A DNA stretch of 52,399 nt from an uncultured Anaeromyxobacter sp. Lineage in GTDB: Bacteria > Myxococcota > Myxococcia > Myxococcales > Anaeromyxobacteraceae. The stretch covers positions 1 to 52,399 of the forward strand of contig CAIVAR010000174.1 of assembly GCA_903904005.1 (NCBI GenBank). Reading direction: 5' to 3'. This document shows, piece after piece, positions 9,170 to 18,364 of this stretch. Position 1 is the first letter of the stretch, and every line of letters starts with the position of its first letter. A program made the translations under genes and the position numbers. Under the pieces are notes generated by a model. It did no database searches and had not been told where the DNA came from. It saw only the letters and a program-made list of their open reading frames with translations.

Positions 9170-9918
9170 CGCGCCGCAGCCACAGCTCGGCCTGGGCCAC
9201 GGCGAACGGCACCGCGACGTCGACCCGGAGCGGACGCGGCCCGAGCGAGAACGGCGCGAATCCGCGCGCCTCCAGCGTGGCCGCCTCGTACGGCGTGAAG
9301 CCCCCCTCGGGACCGATGGCCAGCGTCGCCGCGACTCCCGGGGCGGAAACGGCCTCGAGGAGCCCCGGTGCGCCCGGGTGGGCGAGCAGGCGCGCCTCCC
9401 GTCCGGGCGGGGAGAGGCCGTCGAGCACGTCCTCGACGAACGGCTTGAAGTGCCGGTGGAGGGAGACCTCCGGGGGATGCGTGTCCCGCCCCTGCTCGAG
9501 TCCGAGCCGGAGTTCCGCCTCGATGGCGGCGGGCTCGAGCAGCGGCGAGCCGAAGTAGCTCTTCTCCACCCGGTAGGTGCCCACGAGCGCGAGACGCTTC
9601 ACCCCCATGGAAGCCACCGCCTGCAGCACCTTGCGGAGGATCTTGGGGCGGGGGAGGGCGAGCACGAGCGCCACCGGCGACGGGGGGGGCGGCGCGCCGG
9701 CGAGGTTCACGGAGAGAAGAACCCGGTCGGGCCCGACCTCGCGCAGCAAGCCCTCCCCGACGGCCCCGCGCCAGAGCCCGACCGCGATCCGGTCGCCGGG
9801 CGCGCCCCGGAGCACCTCGGCCACGTGGCGGGCGCGCCGGCCGCGCACGCAGGCGCCCCCGGCGCCGTCGAGATCGTCTTGGTCGAGGAGGAGGAGGTTC
9901 AATGGGGTACCATGGTCC

Positions 9919-10245
9919 ATGGCCGAGAAGCCCCCCTACTGGTACCTCATCTCCGTGCTGGCGAGCACCATCCCGCTCGAGCCCGCGCTGGCGATGAGCC
10001 TCTACGAGGTGGCCTTCTCGCTCCACCGGAGCGGCGACGGGCACGGCGAGGTGATGCAGGATCGCATGGAGGGGAGGGTGACGAACCTGCACCGCTCCTT
10101 CGCGCTCGGCTCCATCGCCGGCCCGGGATTCGAGGCCGACGTGGAGATGCCGGCTGGCAAGGGGAAGGTGCGCTTCCTGCTCACCCGGGAGGGACTCGAC
10201 CTCGGCAAGCGCCGGGTGCGCCTCGACGCCGCGCTGCGCAACTGA
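9919..10245 (+). CDS. Small cytoplasmic protein of unknown function
   Basis: This 108-residue protein begins MAEKPPYWYL and contains a helical first half and a basic C-terminal half (FLLTREGLDLGKRRVRLDAALRN). No signal peptide or family motif is recognised. The ATG at 9919 overlaps the rsmE start on the opposite strand. GC-rich third positions support coding. Followed by a lipoprotein gene on the same strand. Confidence 0.6.
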   Translation: MAEKPPYWYLISVLASTIPLEPALAMSLYEVAFSLHRSGDGHGEVMQDRMEGRVTNLHRSFALGSIAGPGFEADVEMPAGKGKVRFLLTREGLDLGKRRVRLDAALRN

Positions 10246-10287
10246 CGGCGATTGTCGGGCATCGCGCTCCTGGGGTATCCAGGGGGG

Positions 10288-10785
10288 ATGAACCCGCGAA
10301 CCCCCGCCCTCCTCCTCGCCGCCCTGCTCCTGGGATGCGCCAGCTATCCGACCGTCCCCGTCGGCGGCGCGAGTTACCAGACCAGCAACGACTTCTCGGC
10401 CTACCGCACCTTCGACTTCGTCCCGGTGCCGGCCGGTGCGGCGCGGGTGGCGGCCACGCTCGAGTACTTCAACCTGGACGGCATCCTGGCGAGCGACCTC
10501 TCCCGCTCCGGGCTGGCCCGCTCGATCAGCGGCGCGCCCGACCTCTACGTCGCCTACTACCAGGGCGGCCGGCAGGTGGACGTGGCCGCGTGGGGATACC
10601 GGACCGCCGGCGACCCGGTGGTCGACGTCATCGACGTGCCTTCCTCCTGCCTGGTCGTGGATCTCGTCGACGCCTCGACGAAGGTGCTGGTCTGGCGCGG
10701 GATCGCCACCGACGCGCTCTCGTCCCCCCAGGCGACCGACCCGGCCATCCGCCAGATGCTCCAGGGCTGGCCGCCGCGCCGGTAG
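10288..10785 (+). CDS. DUF4136-like lipoprotein
   Basis: This 165-residue protein has a lipoprotein signal peptide with lipobox LLLGC (Cys about residue 16). The mature part fits the DUF4136 pattern: YRTFDFVP near the start, an LxxxGL... helix, PDLYVAYY, then VVDLVDASTKVLVWRGIA and a short C-terminal helix. Proteins of this family sit in the periplasmic face of the outer membrane; their role is not known. The ATG at 10288 directly follows AGGGGGG. The downstream gene converges with an 8-base gap. Confidence 0.8.
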   Translation: MNPRTPALLLAALLLGCASYPTVPVGGASYQTSNDFSAYRTFDFVPVPAGAARVAATLEYFNLDGILASDLSRSGLARSISGAPDLYVAYYQGGRQVDVAAWGYRTAGDPVVDVIDVPSSCLVVDLVDASTKVLVWRGIATDALSSPQATDPAIRQMLQGWPPRR

Positions 10786-10793
10786 CGCGCCGG

Positions 10794-11987
10794 CTAGAAG
10801 TGCTCGGCGACGATCTGCCGGGCCAGTTCCATCGAGCTCGTGAAGGCGGGTGAGATGGGGTTGAGCACGTGGAGGGTGTCGCCGGCCCGCTCCACGATGA
10901 AGTCCATGAGCAGTTCCTTGGTGCGCCAGTCGACGAGCTGCGGGCGGATGCCCACCTTGTCGGCGGGCTCGACCTCGGACGGGTCGAATCCATGGACCAG
11001 CCGTGCCGCGTCCCGGTGCAGGTAGGCCGGGACGTACTTCCGCGGCTCGCTGAGGGCCACCGAGCGGAATCCCGCGTTCCGGAAGAAGAGCACCGCGTCC
11101 TCGAAGGCGATGCGGGGGGCGTCGGCGTCGATGCCGGCCAGGATCCCGTAGTTCTCCCGGCCGAAGGCGGGGATGGCGGTGGGCCCCAGGTAGACGTCGC
11201 CGTGGACGCTCCGGGTGAAGTGCACCCCCAGGAATGGGTTGCGGGGATCGGGCACCGGGTAGACGTTGCCCTTCACCACGAGTCGCGCGCCCTTCGCGAG
11301 CTTCCGGTAGATGCCCTTGAAGGGGATGAGCCGGTAGTGCTCGCCGACGCCGAAGAACCGGGCCACCCGGTCGCAGTGCGCGCCCGCCGCGTTCACGAGC
11401 CGCCCGTACCCCACGTCGCCGGCCGTGGTCCGCGCCACCGACGGTCCGCCCGCACCCACCACCTCCACGCCGGTGCGGATGCGCACCCGCCCGCCGCCCT
11501 CCAGATCGGCGCGCAGCGAGGCCAGCACGGCCTTCGGATCCACCACCGCGGTCATCCGCGACCAGAGCGCCCGCTCCACCGTCCGGGCGCAGGGCTCGAC
11601 CTCGGCGAGCGCCTTCTCGTCGAGCATCTCCACCTTCGCGCCGTTCAGGGTCGCCCGCCGGGCGAGCTCGTCGAGCACCGGAAGCTCGGACGCGTCCCGC
11701 GCCACGATCACCTTCCCGCAGGCGAGCAGCGGCAGCCCCTTCTCCTCGCAGTAGGCGCGCATCGCCATGTTCCCGGCCAGGCAGGTGCGCGCCTTGCGGC
11801 TGTCCGGGGCGTAGTAGATGCCGGCGTGGAGCACGCCCGAGTTGCGCCCGGATGCGTGGCGGCCGAGGCCGTCCTCCTTCTCGAGGACGAGCACGTCCCG
11901 CGCACCATGGGAGACGAGCTCCCGGGCGATGGAGAGCCCCACGATCCCGCCTCCCACGATCACCACGTCGGCCCGTTCGGCGGTCAC
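10794..11987 (-). CDS. lhgO: L-2-hydroxyglutarate oxidase/dehydrogenase
   Basis: This 397-residue FAD enzyme oxidises L-2-hydroxyglutarate to 2-oxoglutarate, giving electrons to the quinone pool. The FAD-binding motif VVIVGGGIVGLSIARELVS is at the N-terminus, then RHASGRNSGVLHAGIYY, a strong signature of the LhgO family, and the C-terminal HVLNPISPAFTSSM. Length is normal. It is a single minus-strand gene between convergent and divergent neighbours and shows no operon partner. Confidence 0.92.
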   Translation of the reverse strand: MTAERADVVIVGGGIVGLSIARELVSHGARDVLVLEKEDGLGRHASGRNSGVLHAGIYYAPDSRKARTCLAGNMAMRAYCEEKGLPLLACGKVIVARDASELPVLDELARRATLNGAKVEMLDEKALAEVEPCARTVERALWSRMTAVVDPKAVLASLRADLEGGGRVRIRTGVEVVGAGGPSVARTTAGDVGYGRLVNAAGAHCDRVARFFGVGEHYRLIPFKGIYRKLAKGARLVVKGNVYPVPDPRNPFLGVHFTRSVHGDVYLGPTAIPAFGRENYGILAGIDADAPRIAFEDAVLFFRNAGFRSVALSEPRKYVPAYLHRDAARLVHGFDPSEVEPADKVGIRPQLVDWRTKELLMDFIVERAGDTLHVLNPISPAFTSSMELARQIVAEHF

Positions 11988-12054
11988 GGTCCGGATGCTA
12001 GCCGGAACACCCCCGAACCGTTAGAAGGAATCTTCCCCCTTCCGGAGGTCCCCC

Positions 12055-13038
12055 TTGTTCCGTGCCATCCTCGTCGAGAAGAGCGAGTCCGGGCAGTCGG
12101 TCCGCGTCGCCGAAGTGGAGGAGTCGGCCCTCCCCGCGGGCGACGTCCTCGTCCGGGTCGAGCGGTCGACCGTGAACTACAAGGACGCGCTCGCCATCAC
12201 CGGCAAGGCGCCGGTCATCCGCAAGTTCCCCATGGTCCCGGGGATCGACGGCGCCGGCGAGGTGGTCGAGTCCTCCCACGCGTCCTTCCGCCCCGGCGAC
12301 CGGGTGCTCGTGAACGGCTTCGGCGTCGGGGAGGCACACTGGGGGTGCCTGGCCGGGCGGGCCCGCCTCGACGGCAACTGGCTCCTGCCCATCCCGAAGG
12401 CCTTCACCCCGGCCCAGGCCATGGCCATCGGCACGGCCGGCTACACCGCCATGCTGTGCGTGATGGCGCTCGAGCGGCACGGGGTCGCGCCCGGCAAGGG
12501 CGACGTGCTCGTGACCGGCGCAGCGGGCGGCGTGGGGAGCGTGGCCATCGCGCTGCTCGCGAGGCTCGGCCACCGCGTGGTGGCGTCGACCGGACGCGCC
12601 GCCGAGGCCCCGTACCTGACCGCGCTCGGCGCCGCCGAGGTGATCGATCGGGCCACCCTGTCGACGCCCGGCAAGCCCCTCCAGAAGGAGCGCTGGGCCG
12701 GCGTGGTCGACTCGGTCGGCAGCCACACGCTCGCGAACGCCTGCGCCGCCACCCGCTACGGCGGCACGGTGGCGGCCTGCGGCCTCGCCGGCGGCATGGA
12801 CCTGCCCGCGTCGGTGGCCCCCTTCATCCTGCGCGGTGTCACCCTGGCCGGGGTCGACAGCGTGATGGCGCCCATGGCCCTGCGCCGGGAGGCCTGGGAG
12901 CGTCTGGCCCGCGATCTGGACCCGGTCCGGCTCGCCGCCATGACCCGCGAGATCCCCCTCGCCGAGGCCATTCCGGCCTCCGCCGACCTCCTCGCCGGGA
13001 AGGTCCGCGGCCGGGTGGTCGTCGACACCACCCGCTGA
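12055..13038 (+). CDS. acuI: Zinc-free medium-chain reductase, acrylyl-CoA reductase AcuI/YhdH family
   Basis: This 327-residue NADPH-dependent quinone-oxidoreductase-like enzyme probably reduces acrylyl-CoA to propionyl-CoA, protecting against a toxic electrophile. The YhdH signature is seen in [27 protein letters not shown] and the nucleotide-binding [12 protein letters not shown]. The zinc ligands of alcohol dehydrogenases are absent. Starts at TTG 12055 after a CCGGAGG ribosome site. The next gene begins 6 bases after the stop. Confidence 0.9.
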   Translation: MFRAILVEKSESGQSVRVAEVEESALPAGDVLVRVERSTVNYKDALAITGKAPVIRKFPMVPGIDGAGEVVESSHASFRPGDRVLVNGFGVGEAHWGCLAGRARLDGNWLLPIPKAFTPAQAMAIGTAGYTAMLCVMALERHGVAPGKGDVLVTGAAGGVGSVAIALLARLGHRVVASTGRAAEAPYLTALGAAEVIDRATLSTPGKPLQKERWAGVVDSVGSHTLANACAATRYGGTVAACGLAGGMDLPASVAPFILRGVTLAGVDSVMAPMALRREAWERLARDLDPVRLAAMTREIPLAEAIPASADLLAGKVRGRVVVDTTR

Positions 13039-13043
13039 TCCGG

Positions 13044-14507
13044 ATGTCCCGGCCGGCCCACGCCTTCGCGCTCCTGGCGCTCTCCGCCGCGCTCGTCACG
13101 CCGGACCGCGCCCGCGCCTACGAGGAGCGGGTCCACCAGATCATCGGCGAGCGGGCCCTTCCGGCCTCCACGTCCGTCGACCTGCCGCGCGCCACGCAGA
13201 GGGACGTCGACGAGCTGCGCGTCGCCACCTGGCGCGCCGGGGCGAACCACCCCGACGCCGGCGTGCGTGCGCGGTTCCTGGCCCGGTACCCGGCCGAGGA
13301 GCGCTTCGACGCCTGGGCGTGGAAGGAGTTCCTCGGCCTCACCCCGGAGGCCCGGGTCATGGGGGTCGACGCCCTCCCCGACGCCGCCCTGGACCGGCGG
13401 GGGCTCCTCGCGCTCTCCTCCCGCTTCCCGGACGACGACCGGCGGAACGTGGAGCGATTCGCGCACCGCGCCGACCGGACCGTCCTGCGCGACCCCTCGG
13501 GCAAGCCGATCCCGCTCGACCCCGCGCAGCTCGACATGGGGGCGCTCACCGGCCTCTCCAGCCAGGCCTGGGCCCACTACGGCCTCCCCGACCTCGTCTT
13601 CTCCGACTCTCCCGACGTGCTGAAGGCCGAGCCCCGCCGCTGGGCCTTCCCGCCCACCGCGAAGGCCTTCGCCCCGGACATGGCCCAGGTGCACACCGAC
13701 GTCGCGCTCGCCGCGGCGACCTCCGGGGCGCCCGGGGGCGGCGCGCTCGGCAGCGTGTGGCTCGGCGCCTCCCACCACTACGTGGAGGACGTGGCGAACC
13801 AGATCCACACCCTCCAGGCGGTCTACCCGTTCTTCGTCGACGCCAAGATAGAGAGCTGGAAGGAGAACCTGTTCTCGCTCTGGGGCTGGCTCCGTCCCCG
13901 GCCGGGGTTCGAGGAGATCGGGATCGGGATCATCAAGAACCACCACCTCTTCCTCGAGGATCTCTGGGGCGCGCGGGTCGCCGAGGCCGCGGAGGGGCGG
14001 AGTGCCGTGCCCGGTGCGGTCGCGGGGCTCACGGCGCTCGCCGCGGGCGACGTCGGTGAGGAGGCGGCCCTCGACGCACTCCGGCTCGACCCGGCGGGAC
14101 CGTTCGCCCGCCGCATCGCCGCCCAGGTGGTCGAAAGCTCGAGCCGGGAGGGCGGCGAGGTCTACCTGGCCGCCCGCGAGATCGCGCGTCCGCGCCTCTC
14201 GAAGGCGGGCTACGTCTACCAGGCGGCCACGGCCGACGCGGAACTCCGCCCCTCACCCGACCCGGTGCAGCTCGACCGGTTCTACGCGCTCGAGACGCGG
14301 GGATTCGCCCGCGCCGCCAGCGCCGTCCGCCGCCACGTCCGGCTCTTCGACGAGGAGGTGGCCCGCGCGGCGCGCTCCGAGGCGGACCGGCTCGCGGTCC
14401 GGGAGGGGGCGCTGCGGAGACTGGTCGCCGACCGGATGGCGGCGCGCGACGCCGAGGAGGCGCGCCGCGCCGCGTGGCTCGCGGCGAAGGGCGTCACGGT
14501 TCGCTGA
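13044..14507 (+). CDS. Large exported protein, possible zinc-dependent phospholipase C-like hydrolase
   Basis: This 487-residue protein has a Sec signal peptide ending near ARAYEE. Mature sequence begins YEERVHQIIGERAL, and the middle holds LGASHHYVEDVANQIHTL. That His-rich, Glu/Asp-containing helix recalls the metal-binding helix of zinc-dependent phospholipase C and S1/P1-type nucleases, which also start their mature form near a Trp/His. A hydrophobic stretch lies around residue 270-300 (FSLWGWLRPRPGFEEIGIGIIKNHHLF), and the C-terminus is a long charged helix. The enzymatic assignment is tentative. Its last 14 bases overlap the convergent galT. Confidence 0.55.
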   Translation: MSRPAHAFALLALSAALVTPDRARAYEERVHQIIGERALPASTSVDLPRATQRDVDELRVATWRAGANHPDAGVRARFLARYPAEERFDAWAWKEFLGLTPEARVMGVDALPDAALDRRGLLALSSRFPDDDRRNVERFAHRADRTVLRDPSGKPIPLDPAQLDMGALTGLSSQAWAHYGLPDLVFSDSPDVLKAEPRRWAFPPTAKAFAPDMAQVHTDVALAAATSGAPGGGALGSVWLGASHHYVEDVANQIHTLQAVYPFFVDAKIESWKENLFSLWGWLRPRPGFEEIGIGIIKNHHLFLEDLWGARVAEAAEGRSAVPGAVAGLTALAAGDVGEEAALDALRLDPAGPFARRIAAQVVESSSREGGEVYLAAREIARPRLSKAGYVYQAATADAELRPSPDPVQLDRFYALETRGFARAASAVRRHVRLFDEEVARAARSEADRLAVREGALRRLVADRMAARDAEEARRAAWLAAKGVTVR

Positions 14508-15549
14508 AGGCCTTCCGCAGCCGCTCCGCGACCTCTTCCGGCCAGGCCATCGAGAAGCGCTCCCCGAGCAGCATGTGCAGGTAGTTGGCGTCGGGGGAGT
14601 GCAGGACCGGGTCGATGTAGAGGCGCGGCAGGAGCCGGGCCGAGAGGGCGTGACGGCCGGATCGCTCCCCCCCATGGTCGGGGACGAAGGTCAGGTTGAA
14701 GCTCCAGAGCCCCGCCGCCGCGAAGCCACGGAGCACCCGGCGAAGCCCCGTTGCGAAGGCGGCCACGTCGTCGTCGTCGAGGTCGAGGACCGTCGCCTTG
14801 CCAGGCAGCACGGCGCGGCAGTCCCCGAGGACCCCCGAAGGGGCGAAGGGGACGTGCCAGGTCCAGCGCCCGGTGCGCCCCACCACCCGCCCCGCCGCCT
14901 CCTCGGCGGCGAGGAGGTCCTCCGCGTACGGCCGGCCGTTCGTCGCCAGCCAGGTCGATTCGGCGGCGAGTTCGCGCCGGATGGCGTTGCCCGGCTCCGA
15001 GGTGGCCACCACCTGCATGTGGGGATGGAGCTGCGTTCCGCCCGCCGGCGGCATGTGGTTCCAGGTGACGATGCCGTACAGGTCGCCCCCCAGGCGCGGG
15101 AGGGTCGCGGAGAGGAAGTCGCGGGCCGTGCCGACGCCCGAGGCGATGAGCGACTCGGGGACGTCGGCCATGGCGACGTCGTGCCGGGCCGTGGGGACGA
15201 GCACCGTGGAGAGCTCGTCGTACGGGAAGAGGTTCGGGAAGACGACCGCCTCCCCACGCCGGAAACGCCCGCCGGGCACCAGTTCCTCCGGGAATCGCGG
15301 GGTGACGGTGTCGACCTTCCCCGGGCAGAACGGGCAGCCCGGCCGGCGGGCCTCGGCGATGGCGCCGAGATCGGAGGGGGCTGCCGCCGGCAGGGAGAAG
15401 TGGCAGATTCGCGATGACTCGCCCGTGAGGGGGTCATACCGGATCTCGCTCTCGACGTCGGAGAGGGCGAAGGCCTTCCGGGGATCGTGGAGGCGAGACA
15501 CCCGCGGTTCCCGCCGATAAACGACCCTTCCCGACCCGTTTTCCGTCAT
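14494..15549 (-). CDS. galT: Galactose-1-phosphate uridylyltransferase-like nucleotidyltransferase
   Basis: This protein of about 351 residues belongs to the HIT-superfamily nucleotidyltransferases. Catalytic motif GGTQLHPHMQVV carries the HxHxQ active site. CPFCPGK is a likely zinc site. In the Leloir pathway such enzymes swap UMP between UDP-glucose and galactose-1-phosphate, though divergent members act on other sugar phosphates, and no other Leloir gene is present here. I chose the ATG at 15549 (MTENGSG); an in-frame upstream ATG at 15594 would put an inverted repeat inside the gene. C-terminal end overlaps the preceding convergent gene by 14 bases. Confidence 0.8.
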   Translation of the reverse strand: MTENGSGRVVYRREPRVSRLHDPRKAFALSDVESEIRYDPLTGESSRICHFSLPAAAPSDLGAIAEARRPGCPFCPGKVDTVTPRFPEELVPGGRFRRGEAVVFPNLFPYDELSTVLVPTARHDVAMADVPESLIASGVGTARDFLSATLPRLGGDLYGIVTWNHMPPAGGTQLHPHMQVVATSEPGNAIRRELAAESTWLATNGRPYAEDLLAAEEAAGRVVGRTGRWTWHVPFAPSGVLGDCRAVLPGKATVLDLDDDDVAAFATGLRRVLRGFAAAGLWSFNLTFVPDHGGERSGRHALSARLLPRLYIDPVLHSPDANYLHMLLGERFSMAWPEEVAERLRKAFSEP

Positions 15550-15559
15550 TGTGACCCCC

Positions 15560-15577
15560 GGCACCCAACAGGGTGCC
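15560..15577. promoter_or_regulatory. Inverted repeat GGCACCC-AACA-GGGTGCC between galT and the rubrerythrin gene
   Basis: A perfect seven-bp inverted repeat with a four-base spacer lies 11 bases upstream of the galT start and about 80 bases upstream of the rubrerythrin start. It could be an operator shared by the divergent genes or a leader hairpin in the galT mRNA. No known regulator motif recognised. Confidence 0.4.
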
Positions 15578-15655
15578 AACGAAGCGTTAGGCAAGTCCGG
15601 CGCTTCAGCATTAGCTGAGGAAGCACCACTTCAACAACCGCGCCGGGGAGTGAAC

Positions 15656-16180
15656 ATGGCCCAGACGATCGACTTCGCGAAGCTCACCCTGAAGGACGCC
15701 CTGGATCTCGCCGTCCTCATCGAGGAGGAGGCCAAGGTCCGCTACGACGAGTTCGCGCACATGGTGGGCGGCCGGTACAAGGGGGACGCCGACGAGGTCT
15801 TCCGGAACATGGCGGTCTACGAGGCCAAGCACCGCGACGAGCTGAAGGCCAAGCGCCAGAAGCTCTTCGGCAACGCCCCCGTGACCATGAGCATCGAGTC
15901 GCTCGACGACGTCGAGGCGCCCGACCGCGGCACGCCCCGCGTCTTCATGTCGCCCCGCCAGGCCATGGAGGTGGCGCTCGCCTCGGAGGAGAAGGCCTGG
16001 ACCTACTTCGACGACGCCCTCCGGCACGTGAAGGACGCCGACGTGCGCAAGCTCTTCGAGGAGCTCCGCGCCGAGGAGAAGCAGCACCAGGAGTACATCA
16101 AGAAGGCCATGGCCACCCTCCCGTCCGGTCCCGACGTCGAGGAGGACGAGGCCGACGCGCCGGGGTCCGACGGCGGATAG
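15656..16180 (+). CDS. Rubrerythrin/ferritin-like diiron protein
   Basis: This 174-residue four-helix protein has the diiron ligand pattern of the rubrerythrin family: LIEEEAKVRYDEF in helix 1, YEAKHRDEL (ExxH) in helix 2, ASEEKAWTYF in helix 3 and EEKQHQEYI (ExxH) in helix 4. There is no C-terminal rubredoxin domain, only an acidic tail. Such proteins remove peroxide or store iron in anaerobes, fitting the inferred lifestyle. It is the first gene of a plus-strand run; the next start is 10 bases on. Confidence 0.85.
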   Translation: MAQTIDFAKLTLKDALDLAVLIEEEAKVRYDEFAHMVGGRYKGDADEVFRNMAVYEAKHRDELKAKRQKLFGNAPVTMSIESLDDVEAPDRGTPRVFMSPRQAMEVALASEEKAWTYFDDALRHVKDADVRKLFEELRAEEKQHQEYIKKAMATLPSGPDVEEDEADAPGSDGG

Positions 16181-16190
16181 CCGTCGGCGG

Positions 16191-16898
16191 ATGGACTTGA
16201 TCCGGTTCGTGCTCGTCCGGCCGCGGGTTCCCGAGAACGTGGGGGCCGCGGCCCGGGTGCTGCGCAACTTCGGCCACGCCGACTGGGTGCTCGTCGATCC
16301 CGAGCGGCTCGACCGGGAGGCGGCGCGCCGCATGGCCGTCGGCGCCGAGGAGCTGCTCGACGGCGTGCCCACGGTCTCCACGCTCGACGAGGCGGTGAAG
16401 GACTGTGCCTGGGTTGTGGGCACCGAGTCCCGCCGGGTCCGGGGCCGGCCGCCGCTCGAGCCGGAGGGGCTCGCCACCGCGATGTCGGAGGCGGCCGCCC
16501 GGGGCACGACGGCGCTCGTCTTCGGCGGGGAGCGGGACGGGCTGCGCGCCGGGGAACTCGCCCGCTGCGACGCGCTCTCCCGGATCCCGTCGAGGGGCCC
16601 GCAGCCGTCCCTCAACCTGGCCCAGGCCGTCGCGGTCTACGCCTTCGCGCTGCGCCCCGGCGCCCGGGAGCCCCGCCCCGCGCCGGAGTCCCGGCCCGCA
16701 TCGGCCGACGACGCCGAGCTGCTCCGGGTCGAGGCCGCGCTCCGGGATGCGCTGGCGGCCGGCGGGTTCCTCCGGGGCCCCGAGCGGCACGCGGTGCGCG
16801 ACCTGTCCCGCACCCTGCGGCGGGCGCAGCTCACCCATCGGGAGGCCCGGCTCTGGATCGCCGCCATGCGCCGGGTGGCACGAAGGGAGATGGCATGA
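16191..16898 (+). CDS. trmJ: tRNA (Cm32/Um32) methyltransferase TrmJ family
   Basis: This 235-residue SPOUT methyltransferase carries the TrmH/TrmJ motifs: RPRVPENVGAAARVLRNFG (motif 1), VFGGERDGL (motif 2) and PSLNLAQAVAVYAF (motif 3). In E. coli TrmJ methylates the 2'-hydroxyl of residue 32 in tRNA. The C-terminal helical extension is present. Its stop overlaps the next gene start (ATGA at 16895). Confidence 0.9.
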   Translation: MDLIRFVLVRPRVPENVGAAARVLRNFGHADWVLVDPERLDREAARRMAVGAEELLDGVPTVSTLDEAVKDCAWVVGTESRRVRGRPPLEPEGLATAMSEAAARGTTALVFGGERDGLRAGELARCDALSRIPSRGPQPSLNLAQAVAVYAFALRPGAREPRPAPESRPASADDAELLRVEAALRDALAAGGFLRGPERHAVRDLSRTLRRAQLTHREARLWIAAMRRVARREMA

Positions 16899-17764
16899 GT
16901 CACGTTCGCCCCCGCCGGAGCGCCCTCTACGTCCCGGGGGCGAACGCCCGGGCGCTCGAGAAGGCGAGGACCCTCGACGCCGACGTGATCATCGTCGACC
17001 TGGAGGATGCGGTGGCGCCGGCGGCCAAGGAAGGGGCGCGCCAGGCGGCCGTCGAGGCCATCCGGCGCGGGATGGGGCGGGCCGAGGTGGTCCTGCGGGT
17101 GAACGGTGCCGGGACGCCCTGGGCCGAGGGCGACCTCGCGGCCGCGGCCGCATCGGGCGCCGACGCGGTGCTCCTGCCCAAGGTCGACGGCCCCGAGGTG
17201 GTCCGCGAGGCCGAGCGGCGCCTTTCCGCCGCCGGCGCGCCGGATGGGCTCTCCCTCTGGGCCATGGTCGAGACCCCGCGCGGCGTCCTCCGGGTGGCCG
17301 AGGTCGCCGCCGCCTCGCCCCGGCTCGGGTGCCTGGTGGCAGGGACCTCCGACCTCGTGAAGGACCTGCGGGCGCGCCACACCCCCGGACGGATCGAGGT
17401 GCTCGCCTCCCTGTCGCTCGTCGTCCTGGCGGCCCGGGCGAGCGGCCTCTCCGCCCTCGACGGCGTCCACCTCGACCTGGAGGACGAGCGGGGGTTCGCC
17501 GTGGCCTGCCGGCAGGGGCGCGACCTCGGCTTCGACGGCAAGACCCTCATCCACCCCAGGACGGTGGCCGAGGCCAACCGCGCCTTCGCCCCGGGTGAAG
17601 AGGAGGTGGCGAACGCCCACCGGATCATCGACGCCCACGCCGCCGCCGAGGCGGAGGGGCGGGGCGTGGTGGTCGTCGACGGACGGCTCGTCGAGTCGCT
17701 GCACGTCGCCGAGGCCCGGCGGACGGTGGCGCTCGCTGCGGCGATCGACGCCCGGCGCGGCTAG
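16895..17764 (+). CDS. HpcH/HpaI-CitE family CoA-ester lyase
   Basis: This 289-residue TIM-barrel protein resembles the citrate lyase beta subunit and malyl-CoA/citramalyl-CoA lyases. Signature stretches are RRSALYVPGANARALEKA, VDLEDAVAP, RVNGAGTPW, MVETPRGVL, the substrate loop CLVAGTSDLVKDL and GFDGKTLIHP. Mg2+ ligands are the Glu of METP and the Asp of LDLEDE. It probably cleaves a (S)-malyl-, methylmalyl- or citramalyl-CoA type ester, but the substrate cannot be told. No citrate lyase alpha or gamma genes are nearby, which argues against a true citrate lyase. Confidence 0.85.
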   Translation: MSHVRPRRSALYVPGANARALEKARTLDADVIIVDLEDAVAPAAKEGARQAAVEAIRRGMGRAEVVLRVNGAGTPWAEGDLAAAAASGADAVLLPKVDGPEVVREAERRLSAAGAPDGLSLWAMVETPRGVLRVAEVAAASPRLGCLVAGTSDLVKDLRARHTPGRIEVLASLSLVVLAARASGLSALDGVHLDLEDERGFAVACRQGRDLGFDGKTLIHPRTVAEANRAFAPGEEEVANAHRIIDAHAAAEAEGRGVVVVDGRLVESLHVAEARRTVALAAAIDARRG

Positions 17765-17773
17765 GATCCCCGC

Positions 17774-18364
17774 GTGGCCGTTCCCACCCTCGAGCAGGTC
17801 CGGCTCGCCCTGGCGCGCCGTCCCCCCGAGCCGCTTCCGGAGCGGCTTCCGCGCCGTTCGGCGGTCTCCATCGTCCTGCGGGACCTCCCCGGCGGCCTCG
17901 AGCTCCTCTTCATCCGGCGCGCCGAGCGGGAGGGAGATCTCTGGTCGGGGCACGTCGCCTTTCCGGGCGGCCGGGTCGAGCCCGGCGAGGGGCTCGAGGA
18001 GGCGGCCATCCGGGAGACCTGGGAGGAGGTCGGCATCGACCTGCGGTCGGCCGGCGTCCGGATCGGTGCGCTCGACGAGATCCCGGCCATCGGTCGGGGG
18101 CGAGCGGTCGGCCTCTCGATCCAGCCCTGGGTCTACGCGCTCGAGGGCGATCCCGGCCCGTTCCGCCTGTCCGAGGAGGTCGCGGCCGTGCAGTGGGTCC
18201 GGTTCGCCGACCTGCTCGACCCGGCGCGCCGTGCCCCGTTTCCCTACGTGCACGAGGGCGTGCCGCTCGTCCTGCCCAGCCTCGACGTCGACGGGCTCGT
18301 CATCTGGGGGCTCACCTACCGGATGCTCGAGATCTTCGCCGACGTGGTCGGCGTGGAACGCTGA
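17774..18364 (+). CDS. Nudix hydrolase, CoA pyrophosphatase-like
   Basis: This 196-residue hydrolase contains the Nudix box GGRVEPGEGLEEAAIRETWEEVGI at about 65-88, preceded by HVAFPGG as in the NudL/CoA diphosphatase subgroup. It probably splits CoA or a similar dinucleotide. The GTG start at 17774 comes 9 bases after the lyase stop. Its stop abuts the stop of the convergent methyltransferase gene with no intervening base. Confidence 0.87.
   Translation: MAVPTLEQVRLALARRPPEPLPERLPRRSAVSIVLRDLPGGLELLFIRRAEREGDLWSGHVAFPGGRVEPGEGLEEAAIRETWEEVGIDLRSAGVRIGALDEIPAIGRGRAVGLSIQPWVYALEGDPGPFRLSEEVAAVQWVRFADLLDPARRAPFPYVHEGVPLVLPSLDVDGLVIWGLTYRMLEIFADVVGVER

Noticed and set aside
10869-13043. Long open plus-strand frame ahead of the exported 487-residue protein
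   Set aside because: It is antisense to lhgO and out of frame with acuI; the coding part begins at the ATG at 13044, with a clear signal peptide.
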